From: an uncultured Bacteroidales bacterium
Lineage (GTDB): Bacteria > Bacteroidota > Bacteroidia > Bacteroidales > Paludibacteraceae
DNA: 64,000 nucleotides
Assembly: GCA_902799705.1 (NCBI GenBank)
Contig: CADCBP010000020.1
Location: 1 to 64,000, forward strand
Direction: 5' to 3'
In this document: piece by piece, positions 40,433 through 48,878 of the stretch
Layout of the letters: each line of letters opens with the position of its first letter
How positions within the stretch are numbered: position 1 is the stretch's first letter
Program-made: the position numbers and the translations under genes
Notes under the pieces: model-generated
Databases searched by the model: none
Seen by the model: the letters and a program-made list of their open reading frames with translations, nothing else
Told to the model about the DNA's origin: nothing

Positions 40433-41650
40433 ATGACAACAATTATCTTAAAACCGCATAAGGAAGAGTCGCTCAAACGGTTTCATCCGTGGGTGTTCAG
40501 CGGAGCAATCGCCCGTGTCCTTCTGGATGCGTCGCATAAAGCGTCCGCACCCGAAGAAGGCGAGTTGGTGCGCGTAGAGAGTGCGCAGGGTGAGACGCTC
40601 GGAGTGGGGCACTGGCAAGTGGGTTCCATCGCCGTGCGGATCTTGGCCTTTGGAGTGGAAGAACTGCCGGCGGATTTCTGGGAACAACGTCTCCGCGCGG
40701 CGTATCGAGTGCGCGAGAGCCTGGGTCTCATCAGAACGGATAACAACACCTTCCGCCTGATACACGGCGAAGGAGATTTTCTGCCGGGATTGATCGTGGA
40801 TGTCTATGCCGACACAGCGGTTGTTCAGGCCCATTCGGTAGGAATGCATCGGTGCCGCGAAGTGATTGCCAAGACGATAGCAACCGTCGTACCGCAGGTA
40901 CAGAACGTGTATTACAAGTCCGATGACACCCTGCCGTTCAAGGCACCCGTAGAAGGCGATAAAGTGGGATATCTGATCCGCAACACCTCGCCGGAAAGCG
41001 AAGAATTCTGGTCGGTAGAGAACGGACTGGAATTTCGCATTGACTGGTTGCGGGGACAGAAAACAGGCTTCTTCGTGGATCAGCGCGAGAACCGTGCGTT
41101 GGTGGAGCGTTATGCTGCGAACAAAGAAGTGCTGAATATGTTCTGCTATACCGGTGGATTCTCCTTGTATGCTCTGCGTGGCGGCGCAAAGCGCGTGGAC
41201 TCCGTCGATGTCAGCCAGAAAGCCATCGACTTGGTGAATGCGAACGTGGCGCATAACTTCCCGAAGGCGAAAAACCACACTGCCGTAACCGCCGATGCGT
41301 TCGAATACCTCGCAGCGCAGAAGAATGCCGGACGCACTTTCGACCTGATCATACTTGATCCGCCGGCGTTCGCCAAACATCGTGACGCGGTGAAGAACGC
41401 TTTGCGCGGATACCAGCGCATCAACGCGAAAGCAATCGAGATGATCCGTCCCGGAGGCATTTTATTCACCTTCTCCTGTTCGCAGGCCGTGGATAAAGAG
41501 GCTTTCAGGCTGGCGGTATTCAGCGCTGCGGCTTCCGTAGGAAGAAAAGTGCGGATACTGCATCAGTTGCATCAACCGCAAGACCACCCGATAAATATTT
41601 ACCACCCGGAAGGCGAGTACCTGAAGGGATTAGTGCTTTATATAGAATGA
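40433..41650 (+). CDS. rlmI: Class I rRNA methyltransferase, RlmI-like
   Basis: 405 residues: N-terminal PUA domain (KRFHPWVFSGAI near 15), an EEHG-type middle domain, then a Rossmann methyltransferase (VLNMFCYTGGFSLYAL near 228, DVSQKAIDL near 250, LIILDPPAFAK near 305, and FSCSQAV near 345 with the catalytic Cys). RlmI methylates C1962 of 23S rRNA to m5C. The stop overlaps the next start (ATGA). The assignment to RlmI rather than to a paralogue is likely but not proved. Confidence 0.88.
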   Translation: MTTIILKPHKEESLKRFHPWVFSGAIARVLLDASHKASAPEEGELVRVESAQGETLGVGHWQVGSIAVRILAFGVEELPADFWEQRLRAAYRVRESLGLIRTDNNTFRLIHGEGDFLPGLIVDVYADTAVVQAHSVGMHRCREVIAKTIATVVPQVQNVYYKSDDTLPFKAPVEGDKVGYLIRNTSPESEEFWSVENGLEFRIDWLRGQKTGFFVDQRENRALVERYAANKEVLNMFCYTGGFSLYALRGGAKRVDSVDVSQKAIDLVNANVAHNFPKAKNHTAVTADAFEYLAAQKNAGRTFDLIILDPPAFAKHRDAVKNALRGYQRINAKAIEMIRPGGILFTFSCSQAVDKEAFRLAVFSAAASVGRKVRILHQLHQPQDHPINIYHPEGEYLKGLVLYIE

Positions 41651-42519
41651 AACTTGTATGTTTTGACACCGAGACCACCGGTTTGGATGTGCAGAAAGAG
41701 CACATTATTCAGTTATCGTTAGTAAAAGTGGACACTGACAGTTGGCAAGTAGAGGACCAACGCGATTGGTATATTCTTCCCGAAGGAGAATTCACGATTC
41801 CTGCAGAGTCGGAGGCGGTGCATCATATCTCCAAGGATTTTCTGTTGGAGCATGGCGTGTCCTTGCGCAGCGTGTATGATGACTTGATAGCCTTCACCGA
41901 CGGTTGTGACATCCTCTCGTATAACGGCAATGGGTACGATGCGCCGATCTTGCATTATAACCTGCAACGTCTCGGGTTGGATTTTGACTTTGACGGCCGC
42001 ACCTGGTATGATGCGTTGTTGTTGGAGCGCATCCATACAGCCGGTCAAGTGGATGAGAACGGTGAAAAACTGCCTAATAACCTGACAGCAGCGTACACCC
42101 GTTATTACGGTCATCCGTTTGAAGGGGCGCATAACTCGCTGGATGACGTCATGGCTACGATAGAGGTGTTCAAGGCGCAGGTGGCCGCGCACGGTTGGGC
42201 GTGGGCGCAACGCGAAGAGTTCGGCTTTATCTCGTTCGACCGATGGCTGGTGAAGAGAGGGGATTATTATTACTTGAACTTGGGGGCGCACCGCAACGAG
42301 TCCATCGAATCGATGTTACGTATTGACCGCTCGTATCTGGAGTGGATTGTCGATAAATGTCCTTCAACAGACGATCAGACTCGTGCGATTATCAGTCCGT
42401 ATATAGGTCGTTATGTGTCGCCTTTCTCTCCGACTTCTGCGAATGAGGCAAAACCCTCTTCGCGGGGTAAGAAACGCTCCAAAGGAATTATTACCGATGC
42501 CGATTTGAGCCTTTTTTAG
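41647..42519 (+). CDS. DnaQ-like 3'-5' exonuclease
   Basis: 290 residues. DEDDh exonuclease motifs: FDTETTGL at the N-terminus, SYNGNGYDAPIL near 96 and HNSLDDV near 160. A C-terminal extension (FISFDRWLVKRGDYYYLNLGAHR) is typical of the Bacteroidales form. The family includes the proofreading subunit and RNase T-like enzymes, so the natural substrate is open. Translationally coupled to the methyltransferase by a 4-nt overlap. Confidence 0.88.
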   Translation: MKLVCFDTETTGLDVQKEHIIQLSLVKVDTDSWQVEDQRDWYILPEGEFTIPAESEAVHHISKDFLLEHGVSLRSVYDDLIAFTDGCDILSYNGNGYDAPILHYNLQRLGLDFDFDGRTWYDALLLERIHTAGQVDENGEKLPNNLTAAYTRYYGHPFEGAHNSLDDVMATIEVFKAQVAAHGWAWAQREEFGFISFDRWLVKRGDYYYLNLGAHRNESIESMLRIDRSYLEWIVDKCPSTDDQTRAIISPYIGRYVSPFSPTSANEAKPSSRGKKRSKGIITDADLSLF

Positions 42520-42546
42520 CAAAAAAGAAAGAAAAATGCCTAAAAA

Positions 42547-42578
42547 TTTGCGTATATCAAAAAAAAGCAGTACCTTTG
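42547..42578 (+). promoter_or_regulatory. Promoter of the tRNA-fMet / nuclease unit
   Basis: TTTG at 42547-42550 and TACCTTTG at 42571-42578; start-site region CACCCGC. No further promoter can be seen before the downstream ORF. Confidence 0.75.
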
Positions 42579-42606
42579 CACCCGCTTTTCGAAAGAGAAG
42601 ATATAT

Positions 42607-42681
<75 letters not shown>

Positions 42682-42684
42682 ACT

Positions 42685-43974
42685 ATGAGAAAGCACTTTT
42701 TATTACTCATTGCTCTTTACACGCTCTCCGTTTCGGCGGTGGAGCGTGTTTCGTTAGAGCAACTGCAGGCCGACTGGTCGCGGTACACCAATCAGATGGT
42801 TCAATTGACGACACCACTCGTGGTATGCGGTAGTTTTTATGACTCGTTGATTCTGGCCCCGGAGCGTTTGTATTGCCCGGAGGAAAAGGCTATAGGGCTG
42901 GCAGACGGCGATAGCACGGATTATCGGCGTATCGTGGCATCGAATCGCGCGAACTCCATCTGCGTGCATTGCCGCAACGATTATTATAAGGTTCGTACGG
43001 GTGACCGCGTACGCGGGTTTAAGGCGCGCGTGACGAGTGAGCGTCATTTGCTCACGGGCTCGGGAGTGAAGACTTCGCATAGCCGCGTAGCCCCGCTCAA
43101 AAAAGCAGAGAAAGGTGCGATACGGGTCGTGGGCGCGAATGTAGAGAACCTTTTTGCTGACCTTGGCGGCTACGCTACAAGACGTACTACGCCGGAACAA
43201 AATGCACTCAAAGTGCGCAAAGTGGCGAAAGGACTGAAGGCGATGAAAGCCGACCTTTATGCGTTATGCGAAGTGCAGGTGGGTGACAAGGCGCCGAAGA
43301 TGCTTCTTGAGGCGCTGAATAAGGGATGCGCGAAGTATGCCTATGTCTCCATGCCGATGGAGAATATCGACCGGATAGGAGGTTGTTTCATCTATCGCGT
43401 GGATCGCGTGCGACCGTACGAAGCACCGCTGTCCGCGTACTCCGATACGAGCAGTCATTACCATGCACGCATGTTTGCGCAAGGCTTTGTGCGCATCGAC
43501 AAGAAAGGGCAATCGACCGGAGAACGCTTTGTCGTCAGCCTGAATCATCTGAAATCGAAACGTCCCGGACGAGGCAACTATGACACGCATCTCAAACGGA
43601 TGTCTAATGTGGATTCGCTGTTGGCGATGTTACCTAAGGCCACGGCGCTTTATGGCGATTCGGATATCCTGTTGCTGGGGGATTATAACTGTTATACACA
43701 GGAGTTGCCGATTCAATCCATTGTTCGGGCCGGCTATCCCGATCAGTTGATGCGTTTCTGTCCGGACGACTATTCGTATGTCTTCAAAGGCGAGATGGGT
43801 TATCTCGACCGTTGTTTCGCTTCGCCCTCTATGGAGACACAGGTGATACATGTGCAACCCTGGCATGTCAATGCCGACTGGTATTACCAGCACAGCGCGT
43901 ATAGATTGAAGGACAAGAGTCTCCACCGCTATGCAGACCATGAACCGATAGTCGTAGATATAAATCTTAAATGA
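42685..43974 (+). CDS. Secreted endonuclease/exonuclease/phosphatase-family protein
   Basis: 429 residues from ATG 42685, which opens a clear signal peptide (RKHFLLLIALYTLSVSA). Residues 20-140 look like an OB-fold/nucleic-acid domain; the EEP domain follows (VVGANVENLFAD near 138, ALCEVQV, SLNHLKSKRPG near 290, ILLLGDYNCY near 335, and the terminal DHEPIVVDI). The protein is probably a periplasmic or secreted nuclease or phosphatase. The start codon is only 3 nt after the CCA end of tRNA-fMet, so processing would leave a leaderless mRNA. A terminator follows. Confidence 0.85.
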   Translation: MRKHFLLLIALYTLSVSAVERVSLEQLQADWSRYTNQMVQLTTPLVVCGSFYDSLILAPERLYCPEEKAIGLADGDSTDYRRIVASNRANSICVHCRNDYYKVRTGDRVRGFKARVTSERHLLTGSGVKTSHSRVAPLKKAEKGAIRVVGANVENLFADLGGYATRRTTPEQNALKVRKVAKGLKAMKADLYALCEVQVGDKAPKMLLEALNKGCAKYAYVSMPMENIDRIGGCFIYRVDRVRPYEAPLSAYSDTSSHYHARMFAQGFVRIDKKGQSTGERFVVSLNHLKSKRPGRGNYDTHLKRMSNVDSLLAMLPKATALYGDSDILLLGDYNCYTQELPIQSIVRAGYPDQLMRFCPDDYSYVFKGEMGYLDRCFASPSMETQVIHVQPWHVNADWYYQHSAYRLKDKSLHRYADHEPIVVDINLK

Positions 43975-43986
43975 CAAATAACAAAT

Positions 43987-44015
43987 AAAACAGCCGCCAA
44001 CTTGGCGGCTGTTTT
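43987..44015. terminator. Bidirectional terminator
   Basis: ACAGCCGCCAA at 43990-44000 pairs with TTGGCGGCTGT at 44002-44012, with A-runs before and T-runs after, so it can end both the nuclease mRNA (+) and the tRNA-Arg unit (-). Confidence 0.85.
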
Positions 44016-44088
44016 GTGATCCAGCTGGGCAAATTTTCTAATTTGCACCTGCGGTGCGAGCTTCTGCTCTTTGTGATCCCGCTGGGGC
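44014..44088. repeat. Partial direct repeat of the tRNA-Arg 3' end
   Basis: TTGTGATCCAGCTGGGC at 44014-44030 resembles TTGTGATCCCGCTGGGGC at 44071-44088, the 3' end of tRNA-Arg plus trailer. It may be an old integration scar. Confidence 0.45.
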
Positions 44089-44147
44089 TCAAACCCAGAA
44101 CCTTCAGAACCGGAATCTGACACTCTATTCAATTGAGCTACGGGACC
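44074..44147 (-). tRNA. tRNA-Arg (anticodon CCG)
   Basis: The acceptor GGTCCCG pairs with CGGGATC and the anticodon loop is TTCCGGT on a TCAGA/TCTGA stem. CCA is not encoded. It lies 8 nt after the YugP-like gene stop and so ends the tmRNA-started unit. Confidence 0.93.
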
Positions 44148-44155
44148 TAAGAGGG

Positions 44156-44842
44156 CTACCTGCGGTTTCCCCCTAAAAGTATCAGTATATAATATACCAG
44201 TGTGGCGAGTGACGAAAGAGCTGCTACAACGTAGGTGTAGGCTGCGCTATGCAGTGCATCGGACGCCATCTCTGTGGTTTCGCGGTCAGTGATGCCCGAT
44301 TCTTGCAACCAGTTCACGGCTCGCTGACTGGCATTGACCTCCACCGGTAAAGTGATAAAGGAGAAGAGGGTAGTCAGTGCGAAGAGGCATATTCCTGCCA
44401 ACAATATTTGCGGAAAAGTTTCAATCAACAGCATTCCGGCAAGCAGTACCCATGTCATCCAGTTGCTGGCAAAAGACACTACTGGCACTAACGCTGAGCG
44501 CAACTTCAGCGGTGCATAAGCCGTCGCATGTTGAACGGCATGTCCGCATTCGTGCGCTGCAACTGCTGCGGCTGCCACGTTTGTGCCGTAATAGACGTCC
44601 CTGGATAAGTTGACAGTCTTGGTGGCAGGGTTGTAATGGTCGGTGAGTTGACCGTCAACATGGGTGATCTGTACATCGGTGATGCCATGGTCACGCAGCA
44701 TCTTTGCCGCTACGTCACGACCGTTCATTGGCAAGGCTTCTTTGCTGTATCGCTCGAACTTACTCTTAAGCGAATACGACACGAGCCAACTTGCCAGGGC
44801 AATAGCGATGAAAATAATCCAATATAGAGTCATTGTACTCAT
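44156..44842 (-). CDS. Zinc metallopeptidase, YugP family
   Basis: 228 residues with membrane segments at the N-terminus, about residues 105-160 and the C-terminus. The zinc motif AAHECGHAVQH (HExxH, with C in the middle) is near residue 95; the preceding segment VNLSRDVYYGTNVAA is typical. The family is of unknown biological role, probably membrane-protein quality control. The gene starts 2 nt after the Fur-like gene stop and is followed by tRNA-Arg. Confidence 0.88.
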   Translation of the reverse strand: MSTMTLYWIIFIAIALASWLVSYSLKSKFERYSKEALPMNGRDVAAKMLRDHGITDVQITHVDGQLTDHYNPATKTVNLSRDVYYGTNVAAAAVAAHECGHAVQHATAYAPLKLRSALVPVVSFASNWMTWVLLAGMLLIETFPQILLAGICLFALTTLFSFITLPVEVNASQRAVNWLQESGITDRETTEMASDALHSAAYTYVVAALSSLATLVYYILILLGGNRR

Positions 44843-44844
44843 GC

Positions 44845-45321
44845 TTATGATTTCTTTTTACGTTTCTCCAGACTATCCATTCTACACCTGCGACATTCTC
44901 CATAGATGAAAAGCGTATAATGCTGCATGAAGAAACTCGGTGTCTTCTGTTCCCGAATGAGGCGGTCGATGGCAGGTGCACGGAAATTGGTAACTCGTCC
45001 GCATTTCTGGCAGATACGCTGCATTCGGATCGGATTCCCGGTAATCAGTTCGTACTCTGTTGCCTTATGTCCCTTCTGGCGTTTCGTGGCATGGATGATA
45101 TTCGCTTTCAGGAACAGTTGCAAACAATTATAGATGGTACCTGACGAGATCTTCTCGGACTGACAGGCTGTCTCCAATTGCTCTGCTGTGAAAGGCTGCG
45201 GTAACATGCATGCATGCTCCAATACATTCTCCCGTACGGCAGAATATCGCCCTCCATTCTCCTGTATATACGCATTCATGCGTTCCAGCGCACCACCAAA
45301 GACTTTGAAGATTTTACCCAT
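44845..45321 (-). CDS. Fur-family transcription regulator
   Basis: 158 residues. Winged-helix N-terminus (SAVRENVLEHACMLPQPFTAEQL, SSGTIYNCLQLFLKANII) and a C-terminal domain with the two structural zinc pairs CQKC and CRRC. The regulatory His-rich motif of iron-type Fur is not obvious. The metal or peroxide specificity cannot be decided. It overlaps the GNAT gene stop by one base, in the unit tmRNA - tRNA-Ala - GNAT - Fur - YugP - tRNA-Arg. Confidence 0.88.
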   Translation of the reverse strand: MGKIFKVFGGALERMNAYIQENGGRYSAVRENVLEHACMLPQPFTAEQLETACQSEKISSGTIYNCLQLFLKANIIHATKRQKGHKATEYELITGNPIRMQRICQKCGRVTNFRAPAIDRLIREQKTPSFFMQHYTLFIYGECRRCRMDSLEKRKKKS

Positions 45322-46451
45322 CAGATTGTTTTGATATATGCGCGGTGCTGCTTATGACGCTTGTGGTCAAACTGCGTAAAATTGGCAATGTTCTTTGTGT
45401 TGGTCTCCAATATATTGGTTGTCTCCAATCGTTTGATGCCGTATTTGTTGATGATAGGTATCTGATCCTGGAAGAACAACGCATTAATGCCTTTGTCCTG
45501 ATAGTCCGGTCGTATGGCTATGAGCAGAAAACTGAACGATTCCATGTGCTTGGCCTTCAGCGCTTTTAGCAGGTAGTACCATCCCAATGGAAGCAATTTG
45601 CCTCCGCATTTTCTTAGCGCATCAGATATATCCGGCATGCCCAAACCCACACCAACAATCTCGTCTTTCTCATTCACAACAAGCGTCACGAAGTCGAAGT
45701 TCAACAGAGGGAAATACATGTCCTTATAGTAGTTCTTCTGCTTCGCAGTCATTGGCTGGAAATTATACAGTTTCTGGTATGCTTCGTCGATGACGTCCAT
45801 ATACTGGATACCATACTTACGCACGAGTTCTCGCGAGTTCTTTACTTTATCCACATGCACGTGAGAGCGCTGTTTTACTATCTCTGCAATGCGGTTCAGG
45901 CGTTCCGGACACCCATTGGGTGGATAGACTTGGAGCTCTATCCAATCAGCATCTTTTGTCAGCTCGTACGCCTCCATGTGCTTTACGTAATACGGGTAGT
46001 TATATAGCGATGCCATTACAGCAGGGTAGTCATAGCCATCAATCAGCAATCCCTCATGGTCGAAATCCGTAAAACCTACCGGACCGTTCAACGCGTCCAT
46101 ACCACGTTCTTTCCCCCATGCTACAACGGTATCCAGCAACGTACGACTTACTTCAAGATCATCAATGAAGTCGAACCATCCAAAGCGGACATGTTTGTAA
46201 TTCCACTTCTCATTGGCCTTATGATTGATGATACCGGCGATACGTCCCACGGCTTTGCCGTCACGGAAAGCCATCCATAACTGGTACTCGCATACTTCTA
46301 AAGCCGGGTTGTGATCCGGCTCGAAGCAGTTCATCTCATCGAAAAAGAGGGGAGGACAGTAGTAAGGACAATCGACATACAAATCATTAGCGAACTGAAT
46401 AAATTGTTTCAGTTCGCGTTTTGAATTAATTTGTCGAATTTCTATTGCCAT
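45321..46451 (-). CDS. GNAT-like acyltransferase (376 aa)
   Basis: From ATG 46451 (MAIEIRQINSKRELKQFI); the frame continues 4 codons further into the tRNA trailer. The first half holds a GNAT-type fold (YQLWMAFRDGKAVGRIAGIINHKAN, NGPVGFTDFDHEGLLIDGYD), the second half another (FVTLVVNEKDEIVGVGLGMPDISDAL, AIRPDYQDKGINALFFQD). Such double-GNAT proteins are conserved in Bacteroidales with unknown substrate. The start codon is 4 nt downstream of the mature 3' end of tRNA-Ala, so no ordinary leader exists after tRNA processing. Confidence 0.8.
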   Translation of the reverse strand: MAIEIRQINSKRELKQFIQFANDLYVDCPYYCPPLFFDEMNCFEPDHNPALEVCEYQLWMAFRDGKAVGRIAGIINHKANEKWNYKHVRFGWFDFIDDLEVSRTLLDTVVAWGKERGMDALNGPVGFTDFDHEGLLIDGYDYPAVMASLYNYPYYVKHMEAYELTKDADWIELQVYPPNGCPERLNRIAEIVKQRSHVHVDKVKNSRELVRKYGIQYMDVIDEAYQKLYNFQPMTAKQKNYYKDMYFPLLNFDFVTLVVNEKDEIVGVGLGMPDISDALRKCGGKLLPLGWYYLLKALKAKHMESFSFLLIAIRPDYQDKGINALFFQDQIPIINKYGIKRLETTNILETNTKNIANFTQFDHKRHKQHRAYIKTI

Positions 46452-46455
46452 TTTG

Positions 46456-46528
46456 TGGAGCATAGGGGAGTCGAACCCCTGACCTCAACATTGCGAACGT
46501 TGCGCTCTACCAACTGAGCTAATACCCC
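46456..46528 (-). tRNA. tRNA-Ala (anticodon CGC)
   Basis: The acceptor GGGGTAT pairs with ATGCTCC and keeps the G3:U70 alanine identity pair. The anticodon loop is TTCGCAA. CCA is not encoded. It lies 10 nt after tmRNA and 4 nt before the GNAT start codon. Confidence 0.93.
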
Positions 46529-46538
46529 TCGCTTGAAG

Positions 46539-46928
46539 TGGAGCTAGCGGGATTCGAACCCGCGTCCAAACAAGGAACAATCCTGCTTTCTACACGCTTA
46601 TCTTGGCCTTCGTTTTCGTCCGGTAGCAAGACCCAAGCCACCAACTACCGGCTTATCTGCTAAATTTTCAATCCCGCATCGCAGCCTGCGACATCTATTC
46701 CGTGTATTACCGCACCACTATATCCTATCAGCCCACAGACTCGGCTTGGAGTGATGTCTCGTTCAGGCGCCTGGCGCCCGAAGAAAGCTAATCTACTATA
46801 CTTCGATTAGGCAGCGAGAGCATAACCATTGTTGCCAGTTATCTTTTGAAGCGAGATTTACGAGCGTTGCCTCATTGCTCGGCGTGCTTACACAACCATT
46901 CTACCTGCTGTCAAAACCAAATAGCCCC
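46539..46928 (-). ncRNA. ssrA: Transfer-messenger RNA (tmRNA)
   Basis: The - strand starts GGGGCTATTTGGTTTTGACAG and ends TTCGAATCCCGCTAGCTCCA, the tRNA-like domain with the GGGGCTA/TAGCTCC acceptor. The tag frame at 46836-46807 reads GNNGYALAA followed by TAA, close to known Bacteroidota tags ending NYALAA. Length is about 390 nt. It rescues stalled ribosomes and is the first gene of a mixed unit. Confidence 0.93.
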
Positions 46929-47001
46929 GGAGATGTCCCGTTATGCGGGAAACCGGTCTCCGCCGGAAAGGGGTGTTGTTCCCCTTCGATTGAAAAAGCG
47001 T

Positions 47002-47034
47002 GCAAAATTACTGCTTTTTTTTGAATTGTGCAAA
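47002..47034 (-). promoter_or_regulatory. tmRNA promoter
   Basis: TTTG at 47034-47031 and TAATTTTGC at 47010-47002 with an A-rich spacer. No other promoter is evident until the end of the tRNA-Arg gene. Confidence 0.7.
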
Positions 47035-47047
47035 TATTTCTGCATTT

Positions 47048-47818
47048 TTATTCAAAAGAGAGGTAAGGCGCAAGGCGTTCCAGCTCTTTTTCTCCGAAAT
47101 CGGGGAGTTCCCGCAAGTCATCAATGCTGTTTAGCCTCATACGCTTTCTTCGTAGTGAATAAATTGTTTTTGCCTGTTGGTAACGAATGTAGGGATGACG
47201 TTGGAGCCGTTCCACCGAACATCTGTTGACGGGAATAGTTTGCACGTCTTTGCTATCAGCAGTGAAGTGGTGTAACAACGTGTCCAAACATAGTTTGGAG
47301 AGGGCCTCGTCTGTCAGTTGGACCGGATCGCTATACCCGCCTAACTGTTCCCGATATTGGATGATCTGAATGGCAGTGAAACGCCCGATACCGCGGATGA
47401 ACTGCAGTTCGGCTGTGTCCGTGTGGTTAAGATCCAATATTGTATCTTTTTTGATATGACGGGCATAATGCCAACCCACGGAGTCACGCCAAAGAGAGTC
47501 AGCGATGCGAAAAGAGTCATACACCTGTTGCCGTTCGCGTTTCCACTCATCGCGTCGCATAGAGTCCGCAATGCGAAAAGAGTCATAACGTTGTTCCCGT
47601 TCCTTAGCCCACTGCGCATAACGCAGCGAGTCCGCGCGCCGCATGGAGTCTTTGCGCTGTTCCCATGTACGCTTGACGGGTTCTTGCGGCGCTTGCAACT
47701 CGGGCTCTTTGGAGGGCCACAAGGCTATGGTTAGCCATATAATCAAGAAAATGCCGAAAAGAATAAACGCACCGATACGTTGCTCTTTGGCTAATATATG
47801 TCGGTCTTTCTTATCCAT
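47048..47818 (-). CDS. Membrane-anchored helix-hairpin-helix protein with internal repeats
   Basis: 256 residues. One membrane helix (about 17-36) is followed by a charged segment with three tandem units of about 21 residues (RADSLRYAQWAKEREQRYDS / RIADSMRRDEWKRERQQVYD / RIADSLWRDSV). Two ComEA-type HhH regions follow (DLNHTDTAELQFIRGIGRFTAIQIIQYR near 128; RLNSIDDLRELPDFGEKELERL near 230). The HhH part binds DNA non-specifically. Together with a ComEC elsewhere in the window this hints at DNA uptake, but it may also be a nucleoid or periplasmic DNA-binding protein. It overlaps xseA by 8 nt. Confidence 0.8.
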   Translation of the reverse strand: MDKKDRHILAKEQRIGAFILFGIFLIIWLTIALWPSKEPELQAPQEPVKRTWEQRKDSMRRADSLRYAQWAKEREQRYDSFRIADSMRRDEWKRERQQVYDSFRIADSLWRDSVGWHYARHIKKDTILDLNHTDTAELQFIRGIGRFTAIQIIQYREQLGGYSDPVQLTDEALSKLCLDTLLHHFTADSKDVQTIPVNRCSVERLQRHPYIRYQQAKTIYSLRRKRMRLNSIDDLRELPDFGEKELERLAPYLSFE

Positions 47819-48878
47819 TGACTGTCATGTCTGCTGTCCCGTCCGCGAGGTGCGAAGTGACCTTGTCGCCAGGTTGCAGGTCCGTGACGGAGCGGATGAT
47901 TTTCCCGTTTTTGGTCAATAGGCTATACCCGCGTTGGTAGATTCTTTCGGGATTGCAGGCCGCCAGTCTTTGTTCTAGCAGTTCTACGCGGTGTTGACGA
48001 ATAAGAATCTGCCGTTCAGCCGTGCGGTGCAAGCGCACCAACAACTCTGCGAGGCGGTCCATCTGCGCATCCATCCGATGGATGAGCCATTCAGCAACTG
48101 CTGTCGGGGTTTTCAATGCTTCATGTGCCACAAGATCCAAAACGGAAACGTCACGGGTATGTCCTATGCCGGTGAGTACCGGTAGTTCGCATTGTGCGCA
48201 AACAGCACAGAGTGTATAGTCATCAAAACAACTGAGGTCTGCGGTAGCACCTCCGCCACGGATGACGACAACGGCATCAAAGGACGCGCTGTCTATCTCA
48301 TCCAGCGCAGCGATGATAGACGGCGCAGCCCCCTCGCCTTGCATCGTAGCTCCGAAAAGAGTCAAAGAAAATGCGTAAGGGGATGCGTCCAACTGATGTT
48401 TGAAATCCTCATATCCGGCCGCTTGGGGTGAAGATATGACAGCGATGCGGCGGATGAGGGTAGGTAACGGAAGTAACTGCTGTGCATCCAGAAGTCCGTC
48501 TTTCTGCAGTTGGGCAATTGTCTGTTGCCGTTGGCGTGCGAGATCCCCTAACGTATAACTCGGGTCGATACCGATGATAGACAGACTCAAACCGTAAACG
48601 GCGTGGTACTGTATCTCCACTTCCACGAGTACCGACATGCCCGGTTGCAGGGACTGACCTGTCTCGGATTCGAAATAGGCAGTGAGCATCTCTTTTGTCC
48701 CGGACCAGCAGGTTGCCCGCATCTTCGCGGACTTGCCCTCAATAAGATCCAGATACATATACCCGCCTCGTTCAGAGAGGCTGCTTATCTCGGCTTTTAC
48801 CCAATAAGAAGCAGCCAGACTGTCGTCCAGCGCTTCACCGATAAGGGCGCATAGTTCAGAGAGAGTTAGTGTCGCCAC
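47811..48878 (-). CDS. xseA: Exodeoxyribonuclease VII large subunit
   Basis: 355 residues, shorter than the usual 400-450. OB-fold at the N-terminus (YWVKAEISSLSERGGYMYLDLIEG), a catalytic core with VVVIRGGGATADLSCFDDY near 205 and LTGIGHTRDVSVLDLVAH near 235, and a shortened coiled-coil tail. It degrades single-stranded DNA. xseB is not next to it. The gene overlaps the OMP gene by 13 nt and the HhH gene by 8 nt. Confidence 0.93.
   Translation of the reverse strand: MATLTLSELCALIGEALDDSLAASYWVKAEISSLSERGGYMYLDLIEGKSAKMRATCWSGTKEMLTAYFESETGQSLQPGMSVLVEVEIQYHAVYGLSLSIIGIDPSYTLGDLARQRQQTIAQLQKDGLLDAQQLLPLPTLIRRIAVISSPQAAGYEDFKHQLDASPYAFSLTLFGATMQGEGAAPSIIAALDEIDSASFDAVVVIRGGGATADLSCFDDYTLCAVCAQCELPVLTGIGHTRDVSVLDLVAHEALKTPTAVAEWLIHRMDAQMDRLAELLVRLHRTAERQILIRQHRVELLEQRLAACNPERIYQRGYSLLTKNGKIIRSVTDLQPGDKVTSHLADGTADMTVNG

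Noticed and set aside
40448..41380. 310-codon open frame antisense to the rRNA methyltransferase
   Set aside because: Shadow of a well-supported gene.
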